From contig NZ_FQYI01000003.1 of NCBI RefSeq assembly GCF_900141665.1, positions 141,875 to 205,874 on the forward strand: 64,000 bases of DNA, read 5' to 3'. Origin of the DNA: Cruoricaptor ignavus (GTDB taxonomy: Bacteria > Bacteroidota > Bacteroidia > Flavobacteriales > Weeksellaceae). The translations under genes were made by a program, and so were the position numbers. Positions 8,639 to 15,420 of this stretch are shown here, piece by piece. The notes under the pieces were generated by a model that was given only the letters and a program-made list of their open reading frames with translations, had not been told where the DNA came from and searched no databases. The first letter of the stretch is position 1. Each line of letters begins with the position of its first letter.

Positions 8639-9932
8639 ATCCCTTAATCCACTTCCAAAGTTCGCGGAAAGTGGCTTTGTTGCCGTACATCAGGATGCCG
8701 ACACGGTAGATTTTCCCGGCAATCCATACCATTAGCAAAGCCGAAATTATCAGCAGGGAAAGCGAAAGAAAGATCTGCCAAAGCGGCACACCGAAAGGAA
8801 TTCTTGCCACCATTGCAACCGGCGATGTGAACGGGATGATGGACAGCCACAATGCCATCGGGCTTTCAGGATTGTTGATAACCGAGAAGCTGCCGTACAT
8901 CGCTATCATCAGCGGAACCACGGCGAAAAGTGTGAACTGCTGCGTTTCGGTTTCGTTGTCTACCGCAGAGCCGATGGCTGCATACATCGAGCTGTAAAAA
9001 ATGTAGCCAAGTAGGAAAAACAGAATGAAAACCACGATAATCTGCGGATAATTGAGGCTTAGCAGCGTGTGCGAAATTTCCGTGGCCGTTGCGGTGAAAT
9101 CTAAATTGGCGGCTTCATCGGCATTCATCATTTCGGTTTGCAGTGTGCCGAAACCCTTGTTCAGAAACAGCGCGCCAAGAACCGCCATCGTAATCCACAC
9201 TAAAAATTGTGAGAGCGCAACGCCTGTAACGCCGAGGATTTTCCCCATCATCAGCTCGAATGGTTTTACCGATGAAATCAGAATTTCTACTACGCGGTTG
9301 TTTTTCTCTTCCAGAACGCTGCGCATCACACGCACCCCATAGATGATGATGAACATCAGCGTGGAATACATCAGCAGGAAGCTGAGCCCGGTTTGCACAC
9401 TCAATTCCAAATCGCTGTTTTCAGAATTTTCCGCTACATTGTTGATTTTCAGCGGGAAAGGCTTTTCCAAATTTTCCATTTCGTTTTGGGAAAGCCCTAA
9501 ATCCTGAATTTTCTTCGTGCGCAAAACGCTGCCTAAATCCGCACTGATTTTCGCTCTCGTTTCAAGCCCGATTTTTTTATTCACCAAAAATTCCGTGCCC
9601 TGCTCAATTTGCGAAAAATCTTTTGTGGGAGGGATGATTAAAAGGCCATCCACTTCCGGCATTTCTTTCAGCAAAGATTTTAGCTGGTTTTCGCTCTCCG
9701 GATTTACGAAAATGTATTTTACATCGTCATCAGATTTCAGTTGGCCGCGGAAAATTTCACTCTTATCTATCACATTTACAGTGTGTTGCACTCTGCCGGA
9801 ATTCATCAGGTAGGCCATAAAGGCACCCAGTGCCAAAACCATCAGCGGTGCCAATATCGTGAGGATGATGAAGGATTTTTTCCGAACCTGCGTGAAATAC
9901 TCCCGTTTTGTAATCAGCCAAATATTTTTCAT
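8637..9932 (-). CDS. ABC-2 type transporter permease (NatB-like)
   Basis: This 431-residue protein starts with the family hallmark MKNIWLITKREYFTQVRKKS and an N-terminal membrane helix (about residues 22-44), then a long extracytoplasmic domain (about 45-175), then five to six helices, the usual NatB/YhaP layout. NatAB pairs export sodium or small molecules; substrates vary widely. Its ATG overlaps the ATPase stop by 4 bp (ATGA), so the two are one unit. The pair diverges from the Asp-Gly-Thr peptide locus, so peptide export is a possible but unproven role. Confidence 0.88.
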   Translation of the reverse strand: MKNIWLITKREYFTQVRKKSFIILTILAPLMVLALGAFMAYLMNSGRVQHTVNVIDKSEIFRGQLKSDDDVKYIFVNPESENQLKSLLKEMPEVDGLLIIPPTKDFSQIEQGTEFLVNKKIGLETRAKISADLGSVLRTKKIQDLGLSQNEMENLEKPFPLKINNVAENSENSDLELSVQTGLSFLLMYSTLMFIIIYGVRVMRSVLEEKNNRVVEILISSVKPFELMMGKILGVTGVALSQFLVWITMAVLGALFLNKGFGTLQTEMMNADEAANLDFTATATEISHTLLSLNYPQIIVVFILFFLLGYIFYSSMYAAIGSAVDNETETQQFTLFAVVPLMIAMYGSFSVINNPESPMALWLSIIPFTSPVAMVARIPFGVPLWQIFLSLSLLIISALLMVWIAGKIYRVGILMYGNKATFRELWKWIKG

Positions 9933-10843
9933 AAACTGTTGGTTTTCACTGCATTAATAAAAACTTCATTCATACTCGGAATTTTTTCTTCAAAAGTGCG
10001 GATGCTGCCAATCTGCATCAGCTCATTTATCAAATTATTCTGTGTGCCGTGATTTTGTAACTCAAACGAAATCAATCCGTTATCGTTTTTCAAATCTTCG
10101 ATTTTATATTTTTGCTGAAAATTTCTCAGCTGAAATTCATCTGCATCGCTAAGGACAACGCGGAAAATATTCTGCTTGAATTGCTCACGAACATCGAAAA
10201 CCTTTCCGTCCAAAATCTTTTTGGAATTGCTGATAAGCGCCACGAAATCACACATTTCCTCCACGCTTTCCATTCGGTGTGTCGAAAGGATTATCGTCGT
10301 TCCTTCCGCTTTCAGCCGCAGAATTTCATCCTTGATCAAATTGGCATTCACAGGATCAAAGCCGGAGAAAGGCTCGTCCAAAATCAAAAGTTTCGGCTGG
10401 TGCAGCACCGTAACCACGAACTGAATTTTCTGCGCCATACCTTTGGAAAGCTCGGCCAGTTTTTTCTTCCACCAATGCTCGATATGCAAACGATCGAACC
10501 AGAATTTCGCCCGCTCCAAAGCTTCGTTTTGCGAAAGGCCTTTCAGCTGCCCGAAATACATCAGCTGCTCACCTACTGCCATATTTTTGTAAAGTCCGCG
10601 CTCTTCCGGCATATAGCCTATCTCATTGATATGGTGGATATTAAGCGCTTCATCGTTGATAAAAATCCTGCCGGAATCTGGTTTTGTAATCTGGTTTAGA
10701 ATTCGGATGAAGGAAGTTTTACCCGCACCATTCGGACCGAGAAGTCCGTAGATTGAGCCTTGCGGAACGCTGATGCTAAAATCATCGAGCGCGATTTTTT
10801 TGCCGGCGTTGTAAGTTTTGGTGATGTGTTCTGCCCGTAGCAT
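9929..10843 (-). CDS. ABC transporter ATP-binding protein (NatA-like)
   Basis: This 304-residue ATPase has Walker A GPNGAGKT, a signature-region LSKGMAQKIQ, Walker B LLILDEPFSGFD and the switch His in ILSTHRMESVE. A C-terminal 80-residue extension (FRVVLSDADEFQLRNF onwards) is typical of NatA/DrrA-type exporters. The start at 10843 (MLRAEHITKTYNAG) is preferred to the open frame upstream to 10909 because it aligns with the first strand of the ATPase fold. It is translationally coupled to the permease. Confidence 0.9.
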   Translation of the reverse strand: MLRAEHITKTYNAGKKIALDDFSISVPQGSIYGLLGPNGAGKTSFIRILNQITKPDSGRIFINDEALNIHHINEIGYMPEERGLYKNMAVGEQLMYFGQLKGLSQNEALERAKFWFDRLHIEHWWKKKLAELSKGMAQKIQFVVTVLHQPKLLILDEPFSGFDPVNANLIKDEILRLKAEGTTIILSTHRMESVEEMCDFVALISNSKKILDGKVFDVREQFKQNIFRVVLSDADEFQLRNFQQKYKIEDLKNDNGLISFELQNHGTQNNLINELMQIGSIRTFEEKIPSMNEVFINAVKTNSL

Positions 10844-10925
10844 TTCTGCGAAAAGTAAGTGAATTTTGCTAAATTTCACAAAATTAAAAACAAATTTTAT
10901 ACCCGCCAATTTGCCAGAATTTTAT

Positions 10926-10933
10926 TAAATTTG
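10926..10933 (+). promoter_or_regulatory. Candidate -7 box TAAATTTG upstream of the Asp-Gly-Thr peptide gene
   Basis: TAAATTTG fits TAnnTTTG and lies 94 nt before the ATG at 11028, which would leave an untranslated leader. No well-spaced -33 TTTG is seen; TTTG at 10910 is too close. A second, less exact TATAAAATTTG occurs at about 10970-10980. Confidence 0.4.
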
Positions 10934-11027
10934 TAACTGATGAAATTTTTACCGCAGGAAAATCTCGGTATAAAATTTGCTGGATGAATTAACACCAAAC
11001 TGAAGTTTAACCATAAAAATTACGACA

Positions 11028-11267
11028 ATGATTTCACAAGACGAACAACTGAACCCTGAAGATGTAAAGGTAACGAGAGAAGACGAGATTACGACGCAGA
11101 ACGCCCTGAACGGCGATGGCGACGGAACCGATGGTGATGGTGACGGTACTGATGGGGATGGCGACGGAACGGATGGCACTGACGGTGACGGAACCGATGG
11201 CGATGGAGATGGAACGGATGGCGATGGAGATGGAACGGATGCGGATGGCGACGGAACGGATCTTTAA
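11028..11267 (+). CDS. Asp-Gly-Thr repeat peptide, candidate modified-peptide precursor
   Basis: The 79-residue product has two clear parts. Residues 1-28 (MISQDEQLNPEDVKVTREDE then ITTQNALN) form a polar, charged, leader-like segment without signal peptide or membrane helix. Residues 29-79 consist almost only of Asp, Gly and Thr in DGDGDGT units: about six, some shortened (DGT, DGDGT) and one DADGDGT, ending DL. There is no Cys, Ser or aromatic residue in the repeat part. Downstream, beyond a terminator, are a JmjC/cupin oxygenase and a Suc_Fer protein. I infer that the Asp-rich half is a substrate for hydroxylation; a plain Ca2+-binding or low-complexity peptide is the alternative. I do not recognise a named family. 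Confidence 0.72.
   Translation: MISQDEQLNPEDVKVTREDEITTQNALNGDGDGTDGDGDGTDGDGDGTDGTDGDGTDGDGDGTDGDGDGTDADGDGTDL
11106..11262 (+). repeat. 21-bp coding repeat (DGDGDGT units)
   Basis: The repeat half of the peptide gene is built of imperfect 21-bp units of the form GAY GGN GAY GGN GAY GGN ACN. Third-position changes between units show that the array is not freshly amplified, while two adjacent units at about 11194-11235 are nearly identical. Unit loss or gain without a frame change would alter the length of the product. Confidence 0.85.
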
Positions 11268-11286
11268 TCTTTTACAATGAAAACTG

Positions 11287-11316
11287 AAGTCGCGGGAATT
11301 TTCCGCGGCTTTTTTA
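11287..11316 (+). terminator. Terminator after the peptide gene
   Basis: AAGTCGCGG (11287-11295) pairs with CCGCGGCTT (11303-11311) with one G-T pair, followed by a T run to 11316. It separates the peptide gene from the oxygenase gene, an arrangement often seen where a precursor is made in excess of its modifying enzymes. Confidence 0.85.
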
Positions 11317-11321
11317 TTCCT

Positions 11322-11329
11322 TATATTTG
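11322..11329 (+). promoter_or_regulatory. -7 box TATATTTG upstream of the JmjC gene
   Basis: TATATTTG matches TAnnTTTG and lies 16 nt before the ATG at 11346, directly after the terminator, so the oxygenase and Suc_Fer genes may have their own promoter. Confidence 0.55.
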
Positions 11330-11345
11330 AATAAAATTTAGAAAA

Positions 11346-12533
11346 ATGGAAAATCCTTTTTTCAGCAAAATCGTGGCGCCGCTTTCTGTGGAAGAGTTTT
11401 TCGAGAAATACCACGAGAAAGATATGCTGCACATCCAGCGGAATGATGAGCAATATTATAACAACATCCTGACTTCGCAGGAAATCTCCGACTACCTGGA
11501 AAGGCAGGATATTTTCTATCCTTCGGTGCGAATCGTGAAGAACGGCAGCGAACTTCCGAATTCCCAATACACGAAATCGCAAATCCCAATCGGTTTCCAT
11601 AAAAAGGACGGCTTGATCGATACGGAAAAAGCCTTTGCGCTTTTCAACGCTGGAAGTACGCTGGTAATTCAGGCTGGGCAGCGGTATTTCGACCATCTTT
11701 CGAAATGCTGCCTGGATTTATCAAACAAGTTTGGTTCGCCGGTTCAAGCCAATCTCTACATCACGCCGAATAAATCGGTGGGTTTCAATCCACACTGGGA
11801 TACGCACGATGTTTTCGTGCTGCAGATTGCCGGCACCAAGACCTGGAAACTCTACGGCTTCGAAAACGAATTGCCTACCGTAAACCAAAAATCCAAACTG
11901 AAAAATTACCAAAAAGAGCCACTGAAAACGCTACAGGTAAAGCCAGGCGATTTCCTCTATGTTCCGCGCGGCTTCGTGCACGATGCAATGGCGGACGACG
12001 GAATTTCCGCACACATCACCATCGGAATTCTCTCGTTCACCTGGATGAGATTCTTCAGCGAACTTCTACCGCAGCTTGAAAACTTCCGGGAATTTCGCGA
12101 GGCCGTGCCTTTCTGGAAAGAAGATTTGACGCCAATCATCGCTGAAAAACTGGATTTGTTCAAGCAAAAAGCAGCGGAGCTTGATACGCAGAAAGTAGTG
12201 CGCAAGCTCAATTCCGCACAGAAAAGAATTCAGCCGCAGCCTTTTAACAATTATTTCGAGAGCCTTTTGAATATCGAAAAAATTTCCGAAAGCACCGTGT
12301 TTGCGCTGAACGAAGGCATCATCATCAGCAGAAAAGAAAATGCGGACGGCATCAGCCTCAGCTTTATGGGTAAAAGCATCTCGCTGCCTCTGCCGATGAA
12401 GGATTTTATCGACGGTATTTTTGAAAAGAAAATTTTCACGGTGAAGGATTTTGAAAGTACACGGCCGGAAAATGCGCTGAGTGCGGCGAAAATTTTGCTG
12501 AAAGAAGGTGTGATAAGCATCAAAGAAATTTAG
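11346..12533 (+). CDS. JmjC/cupin_4 Fe(II)/2-oxoglutarate oxygenase
   Basis: This 395-residue protein has the cupin_4/JmjC iron triad: H150-W-D152 in NPHWDTHDVF and a distal His in PRGFVHDAM (about residue 212). TKTWKLYG (about 164-171) and GDFLYVPRG are standard strands of the ribosomal-oxygenase branch (YcfD/RoxA, MINA53, NO66), and the C-terminal 150 residues resemble that branch's dimerisation and winged-helix region. Known members hydroxylate Arg or His of ribosomal proteins. Here the next gene starts 2 bp later and a repeat peptide lies just upstream, so an alternative role is hydroxylation of the peptide, for example on Asp. Fold and metal site are secure, substrate is inferred. Confidence 0.88.
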   Translation: MENPFFSKIVAPLSVEEFFEKYHEKDMLHIQRNDEQYYNNILTSQEISDYLERQDIFYPSVRIVKNGSELPNSQYTKSQIPIGFHKKDGLIDTEKAFALFNAGSTLVIQAGQRYFDHLSKCCLDLSNKFGSPVQANLYITPNKSVGFNPHWDTHDVFVLQIAGTKTWKLYGFENELPTVNQKSKLKNYQKEPLKTLQVKPGDFLYVPRGFVHDAMADDGISAHITIGILSFTWMRFFSELLPQLENFREFREAVPFWKEDLTPIIAEKLDLFKQKAAELDTQKVVRKLNSAQKRIQPQPFNNYFESLLNIEKISESTVFALNEGIIISRKENADGISLSFMGKSISLPLPMKDFIDGIFEKKIFTVKDFESTRPENALSAAKILLKEGVISIKEI

Positions 12534-12535
12534 GT

Positions 12536-13432
12536 TTGGAAGGGAAGTTATTTTGCGAAACCGTCTTTTTCTGCAGCCAGTTGTCGCGTGATTTTGGCGA
12601 AAATCTTCACGGCACGGCATCGCAATACCGCGGTTTTATTTTGGTGGAGTACAGCGAGCCTTTTCCCAAAAAGGCTTTGGATGCAAGGTTGGATGCCAAC
12701 TGGCTTCAACAGACTAATGCGCTGGCGAAATCTCTCGGCGCAAAATTAATTTTGATCAGAAATGGACAATCAGACGGTAAGTCGCTGAAAATCATCTATG
12801 TAGATGCCTTGCGGAAACGCTGGTGCCAGTATATTTCGGATGCGCAGACTTACAAGTATTTCAACCTGGCGCTTTTCATTGATGATGATGAAACGCACTG
12901 GCACCACGAGCCGTTTTTCATCGTCTGCACGAACGGAAAGAAGGATAAATGCTGCGCGAAATTTGGGCTGCCAATTTATAGGGCGATGCAAAACAACGGC
13001 GATTTTACGGTGTATGAATGCACGCATTTTGGGGGCGATAGATATGCAGGAAATGCCGTGCTGATGCCGTTTGGCGTTTATTATGGAAGGCTTCTGCCGG
13101 AACAGACTGCAGATTTGATTTCAGCGACGAAAGCCCGAAAAATTTTGGCGGATAACTACCGCGGAACTTGCACGATGAATTTCGCAAAACAGTCCGCAGA
13201 ATATGAACTTCGGAAGTTTCTCGAAGATTACCACATCGATTTTCATTTTCAGGTGGTTGCCGAAAGAGTGGAAGGCGATATTTTCGTGTTCGAAGCGCTT
13301 ACTGATTATGGAATTTTCGACATCACGCTCCGGAAATTTTTCCTTCCGGAAAAGCGGCTTCTGACCTGCGCTGCCAAAACGCCCAATCCTGTGGCAAACT
13401 ACGAACTCATCGGCGTTGTGCAGAAATCATAG
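12536..13432 (+). CDS. Sucrase/ferredoxin-like (Suc_Fer) protein
   Basis: This 298-residue protein matches the Suc_Fer family: an N-terminal FFCSQLSRDFGENLHGTA (Cys13) and a C-terminal thioredoxin-like half with CTNGKKDKCCAKFG (Cys131, 139, 140), YECTHFGGDRYAGN and a YYGRLLPEQ strand. In the related fungal Apd1 this half binds a [2Fe-2S] cluster with Cys and His ligands; which residues bind here is inferred. No ATG is available; translation most likely starts at TTG 12536, 2 bp after the oxygenase stop, so the two proteins are probably made together. An electron-transfer partner for the oxygenase or a second modifying enzyme are both plausible. Confidence 0.82.
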   Translation: MEGKLFCETVFFCSQLSRDFGENLHGTASQYRGFILVEYSEPFPKKALDARLDANWLQQTNALAKSLGAKLILIRNGQSDGKSLKIIYVDALRKRWCQYISDAQTYKYFNLALFIDDDETHWHHEPFFIVCTNGKKDKCCAKFGLPIYRAMQNNGDFTVYECTHFGGDRYAGNAVLMPFGVYYGRLLPEQTADLISATKARKILADNYRGTCTMNFAKQSAEYELRKFLEDYHIDFHFQVVAERVEGDIFVFEALTDYGIFDITLRKFFLPEKRLLTCAAKTPNPVANYELIGVVQKS

Positions 13433-13558
13433 TGCGAATTGGAGATTTTCTCTACCGAAGCGCGCACACCGCCCATACCTTTGGTAAGTCTGGGCAAAAT
13501 AACACCGCCGTTAGTGTGAAATTAATGCTATATTGTACTGCGTTGGTAGACATTTTGC

Positions 13559-13566
13559 TATATTTG
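13559..13566 (+). promoter_or_regulatory. -7 box TATATTTG upstream of a 52-residue membrane peptide
   Basis: TATATTTG matches TAnnTTTG and ends 4 nt before the ATG at 13571, like the other near-leaderless starts in this window. Confidence 0.5.
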
Positions 13567-13570
13567 TTGT

Positions 13571-13729
13571 ATGAAAAAGCGTTATTTTCTTCTGATAATT
13601 TTAGCAGTCGTTCTGCTGTTTATTGCACCCCAAGTATTGGCAGGTATCTTTTGTATTGCCTTTACCGTGGTAATGTTATTAGGAATAGCAGGGCTTTTCA
13701 AGATTGTTTTTTTTGAAAAAAACTGCTAA
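13571..13729 (+). CDS. 52-residue membrane peptide
   Basis: This small open frame encodes MKKRYFLLIILAVVLLFIAP, then QVLAGIFCIAFTVVMLLGIA and GLFKIVFFEKNC: a positively charged N-terminus and two hydrophobic stretches of about 17-20 residues. It has a TAnnTTTG box 4 nt upstream and A/T-rich codons. It starts 138 bp after the Suc_Fer gene and ends 12 bp before dusB on the other strand. I do not recognise a family. Its promoter box and charge pattern make it more likely real than chance; an overlapping 94-codon frame in another phase is a shadow. Confidence 0.5.
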   Translation: MKKRYFLLIILAVVLLFIAPQVLAGIFCIAFTVVMLLGIAGLFKIVFFEKNC

Positions 13730-13741
13730 GCGACGAAAATT

Positions 13742-14788
13742 TTAATAAACAGTTCGGCTTGGTTTTCCATTCTCCACATTTCCAGCCATTGTGCCTGTGA
13801 TAAAAGTTTCTTTGGCATAGAAATCCTTCACTTCGCCGATTAAATCGTCCATTTCCTGCAGCGTGAAAATTTCGAGAAATCTTTTGCGCCATTCCTTAAA
13901 ATGCGGTACACCGCGGAAATAATTGCTGTAGTGCTGCCGCATTTCAATCAGCCCGAGCCTTTCGCCCTTCCATTCTGCAGACCATTCTGCGTGCTGACGA
14001 ACGGCGGTCAATCGGTCGTTCAAGTTTGGTTCCGGCATTTTTTCCCCGGTTTTCAAGAAATGCTTGATTTCGTTAAAAATCCACGGATAGCCGATGGCCG
14101 CTCTACCAATCATCATTCCATCGCACGCATATTTCCTGCGGAATTCTACCACCTTTTCCGGTGAATCGATGTCGCCGTTTCCAAATATCGGGATATCAAT
14201 GTTCGGGTTCTGTTTGATGCGCGAAATATGTTCCCAATCGGCGAAGCCTTTGTACATCTGTGCCCGCGTTCTCGCGTGAATTGTGAGCGCCTTAATGCCG
14301 CATTCTTGCAGCCTTTCCGCCACTTCATCGATGTTGATGGAATTCGTATCCCAACCAAGCCGCGTTTTCACTGTCACCGGAAGATGTGTGGATTGCACCA
14401 CGGCCTTCGTAAGGCGCACCATCAGGTCCACATCCTTCAGAACGCCAGCACCAGCACCTTTGCACACCACCTTTTTCACCGGGCAGCCAAAGTTGATATC
14501 CACAATATCCGGCTGCACGGTTTCCACGATTTTTGCGGACATTGCCATCGCCTCTTCATCGCCGCCGAAAATCTGAATGCCGATAGGCCTTTCGTAATCG
14601 AAGATGTCGAGTTTTTTTCGGGATTTAATGGCATCACGAATTAAGCCTTCGGACGAGATGAATTCCGAATACATGAGGTCTGCGCCGTGCATTTTGCAGA
14701 GCTTTCGGAAAGGCGGATCGCTCACATCCTCCATTGGTGCAAGCAGGAAAGGGAAGTCCGGCAATTCTACCGTGCCGATTTTTAGCAT
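13742..14788 (-). CDS. dusB: tRNA-dihydrouridine synthase DusB
   Basis: This flavoprotein reduces uridines in the tRNA D loop. The 348 residues show the Dus landmarks: the FMN-binding start LAPMEDVSDPPFRKLC, IQIFGGDEEAMA, DINFGCPVKKVVCKGAGAG with the catalytic Cys, VTVKTRLGW, TIHARTRAQMYKG and MIGRAAIGYPWIF. DusB is the best subgroup by length and by the MYSEFISSEGL segment. A TAACTTTG box at 14793-14800 lies 4 nt before the ATG. Confidence 0.95.
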   Translation of the reverse strand: MLKIGTVELPDFPFLLAPMEDVSDPPFRKLCKMHGADLMYSEFISSEGLIRDAIKSRKKLDIFDYERPIGIQIFGGDEEAMAMSAKIVETVQPDIVDINFGCPVKKVVCKGAGAGVLKDVDLMVRLTKAVVQSTHLPVTVKTRLGWDTNSINIDEVAERLQECGIKALTIHARTRAQMYKGFADWEHISRIKQNPNIDIPIFGNGDIDSPEKVVEFRRKYACDGMMIGRAAIGYPWIFNEIKHFLKTGEKMPEPNLNDRLTAVRQHAEWSAEWKGERLGLIEMRQHYSNYFRGVPHFKEWRKRFLEIFTLQEMDDLIGEVKDFYAKETFITGTMAGNVENGKPSRTVY

Positions 14789-14792
14789 CCGG

Positions 14793-14800
14793 CAAAGTTA
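14793..14800 (-). promoter_or_regulatory. -7 box TAACTTTG upstream of dusB
   Basis: On the minus strand TAACTTTG ends 4 nt before the dusB ATG, implying a near-leaderless transcript. Confidence 0.6.
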
Positions 14801-14834
14801 CATATTTGAGGATTGATAATTGATTACTCATCAT

Positions 14835-15205
14835 TCACCAATACTCCACCAAATAAAAATCCAGCTCCTTAATTTTTTCAAAACCTTTATCAGCGGAGAT
14901 TAAAGGAATTTTGTACGCTAAGGCTGTGGCGGCAATTATTGCATCGGGCAATTTGATGTTGTAATTTTTTCGAAGGAAAATAGTATGATTTTTTATTTTG
15001 GAATTCCAGCTTAGCAAATGACAATCGCTGATTAAATTTTTAATTAATACTTCGTCCGTTTCGGTTAGATTTTTAAAACCAAGCAACTCAACTTCTGTGA
15101 CGAAGGATATTCCAAAATTAAAATCCAGGAAAGCTTCGATGGCATCGTTTCCGTTTAGGATAAGCAGAAGGATATTGTGGTATCCGCAATGAAATCAATC
15201 CTCAT
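14835..15205 (-). pseudogene. VapC-like PIN-domain toxin, frameshifted
   Basis: The ATG at 15205 starts MRIDFIADT, the first PIN strand with its Asp, but the frame then hits a stop. A shift of two bases at about 15177-15178 restores NILLLILNGNDAIEAFLDF, TEVELLGFKNL, KLPDAIIAATAL and PLISADKGFEKI, which supply the remaining acidic PIN residues to the stop at 14835. In family terms this is a site-specific RNase toxin. Two extra bases or one lost base just after the first catalytic Asp disrupts it, unless the shift is a sequencing error. It overlaps its antitoxin by 11 bp. Confidence 0.8.
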
Positions 15206-15365
15206 TTTTACGCATCTCAAGCTGATATTCCAGCGGATCTATGTCTCTTTTCAGTTTTCCGAAATGCTTTTTCAGATTGCCTTTTTCCGTTTTTTTTCGA
15301 ATGTTTCGTTTCAGTTTTTCTGAAGTTTCTTTCGCATTTTTCTGGTTTATCACTACGGTCATCAT
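15195..15365 (-). CDS. Antitoxin partner of the VapC-like toxin
   Basis: This is a 56-residue basic protein (MTVVINQKNAKETSEKLKRN, then repeated Lys-rich helices) ending PLEYQLEMRKNED. It has no family I can name, but a small basic gene overlapping a PIN-domain gene by 11 bp is the usual antitoxin position in Bacteroidetes VapBC-like pairs. The start is ATG 15365 or 15362, downstream of a TATCTTTG box; an in-frame TTG at 15380 overlaps the box and is unlikely. Confidence 0.65.
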   Translation of the reverse strand: MMTVVINQKNAKETSEKLKRNIRKKTEKGNLKKHFGKLKRDIDPLEYQLEMRKNED

Positions 15366-15377
15366 AATGCTTTTCTG

Positions 15378-15385
15378 CAAAGATA
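15378..15385 (-). promoter_or_regulatory. -7 box TATCTTTG upstream of the VapC-like module
   Basis: Minus-strand TATCTTTG, 12 nt before the first possible antitoxin ATG at 15365. The adjoining 15381-15417 is an ATCA-rich repeat also seen in other gaps of this window. Confidence 0.55.
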
Positions 15386-15420
15386 AGTGATAAATGATGA
15401 TTAATCAATTATCAAACATC

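Noticed and set aside
11106..11262. Thrombospondin type 3 or EF-hand-like Ca2+ repeats
   Set aside because: The DGDGDGT units lack the hydrophobic and Cys positions of those folds; simple Ca2+ binding remains possible but is not supported by more than Asp content.
11034..11696. 220-codon minus-strand frame across the Asp-Gly-Thr repeat
   Set aside because: It is the reverse of the repeat and the start of the oxygenase gene; the repetitive Ile/Ser/Val text is a mirror of the GAY-GGN-ACN units.
13432..13716. 94-codon plus-strand frame after the Suc_Fer gene
   Set aside because: Composition is not protein-like, and the 52-residue membrane peptide in another frame has a promoter box and better features.
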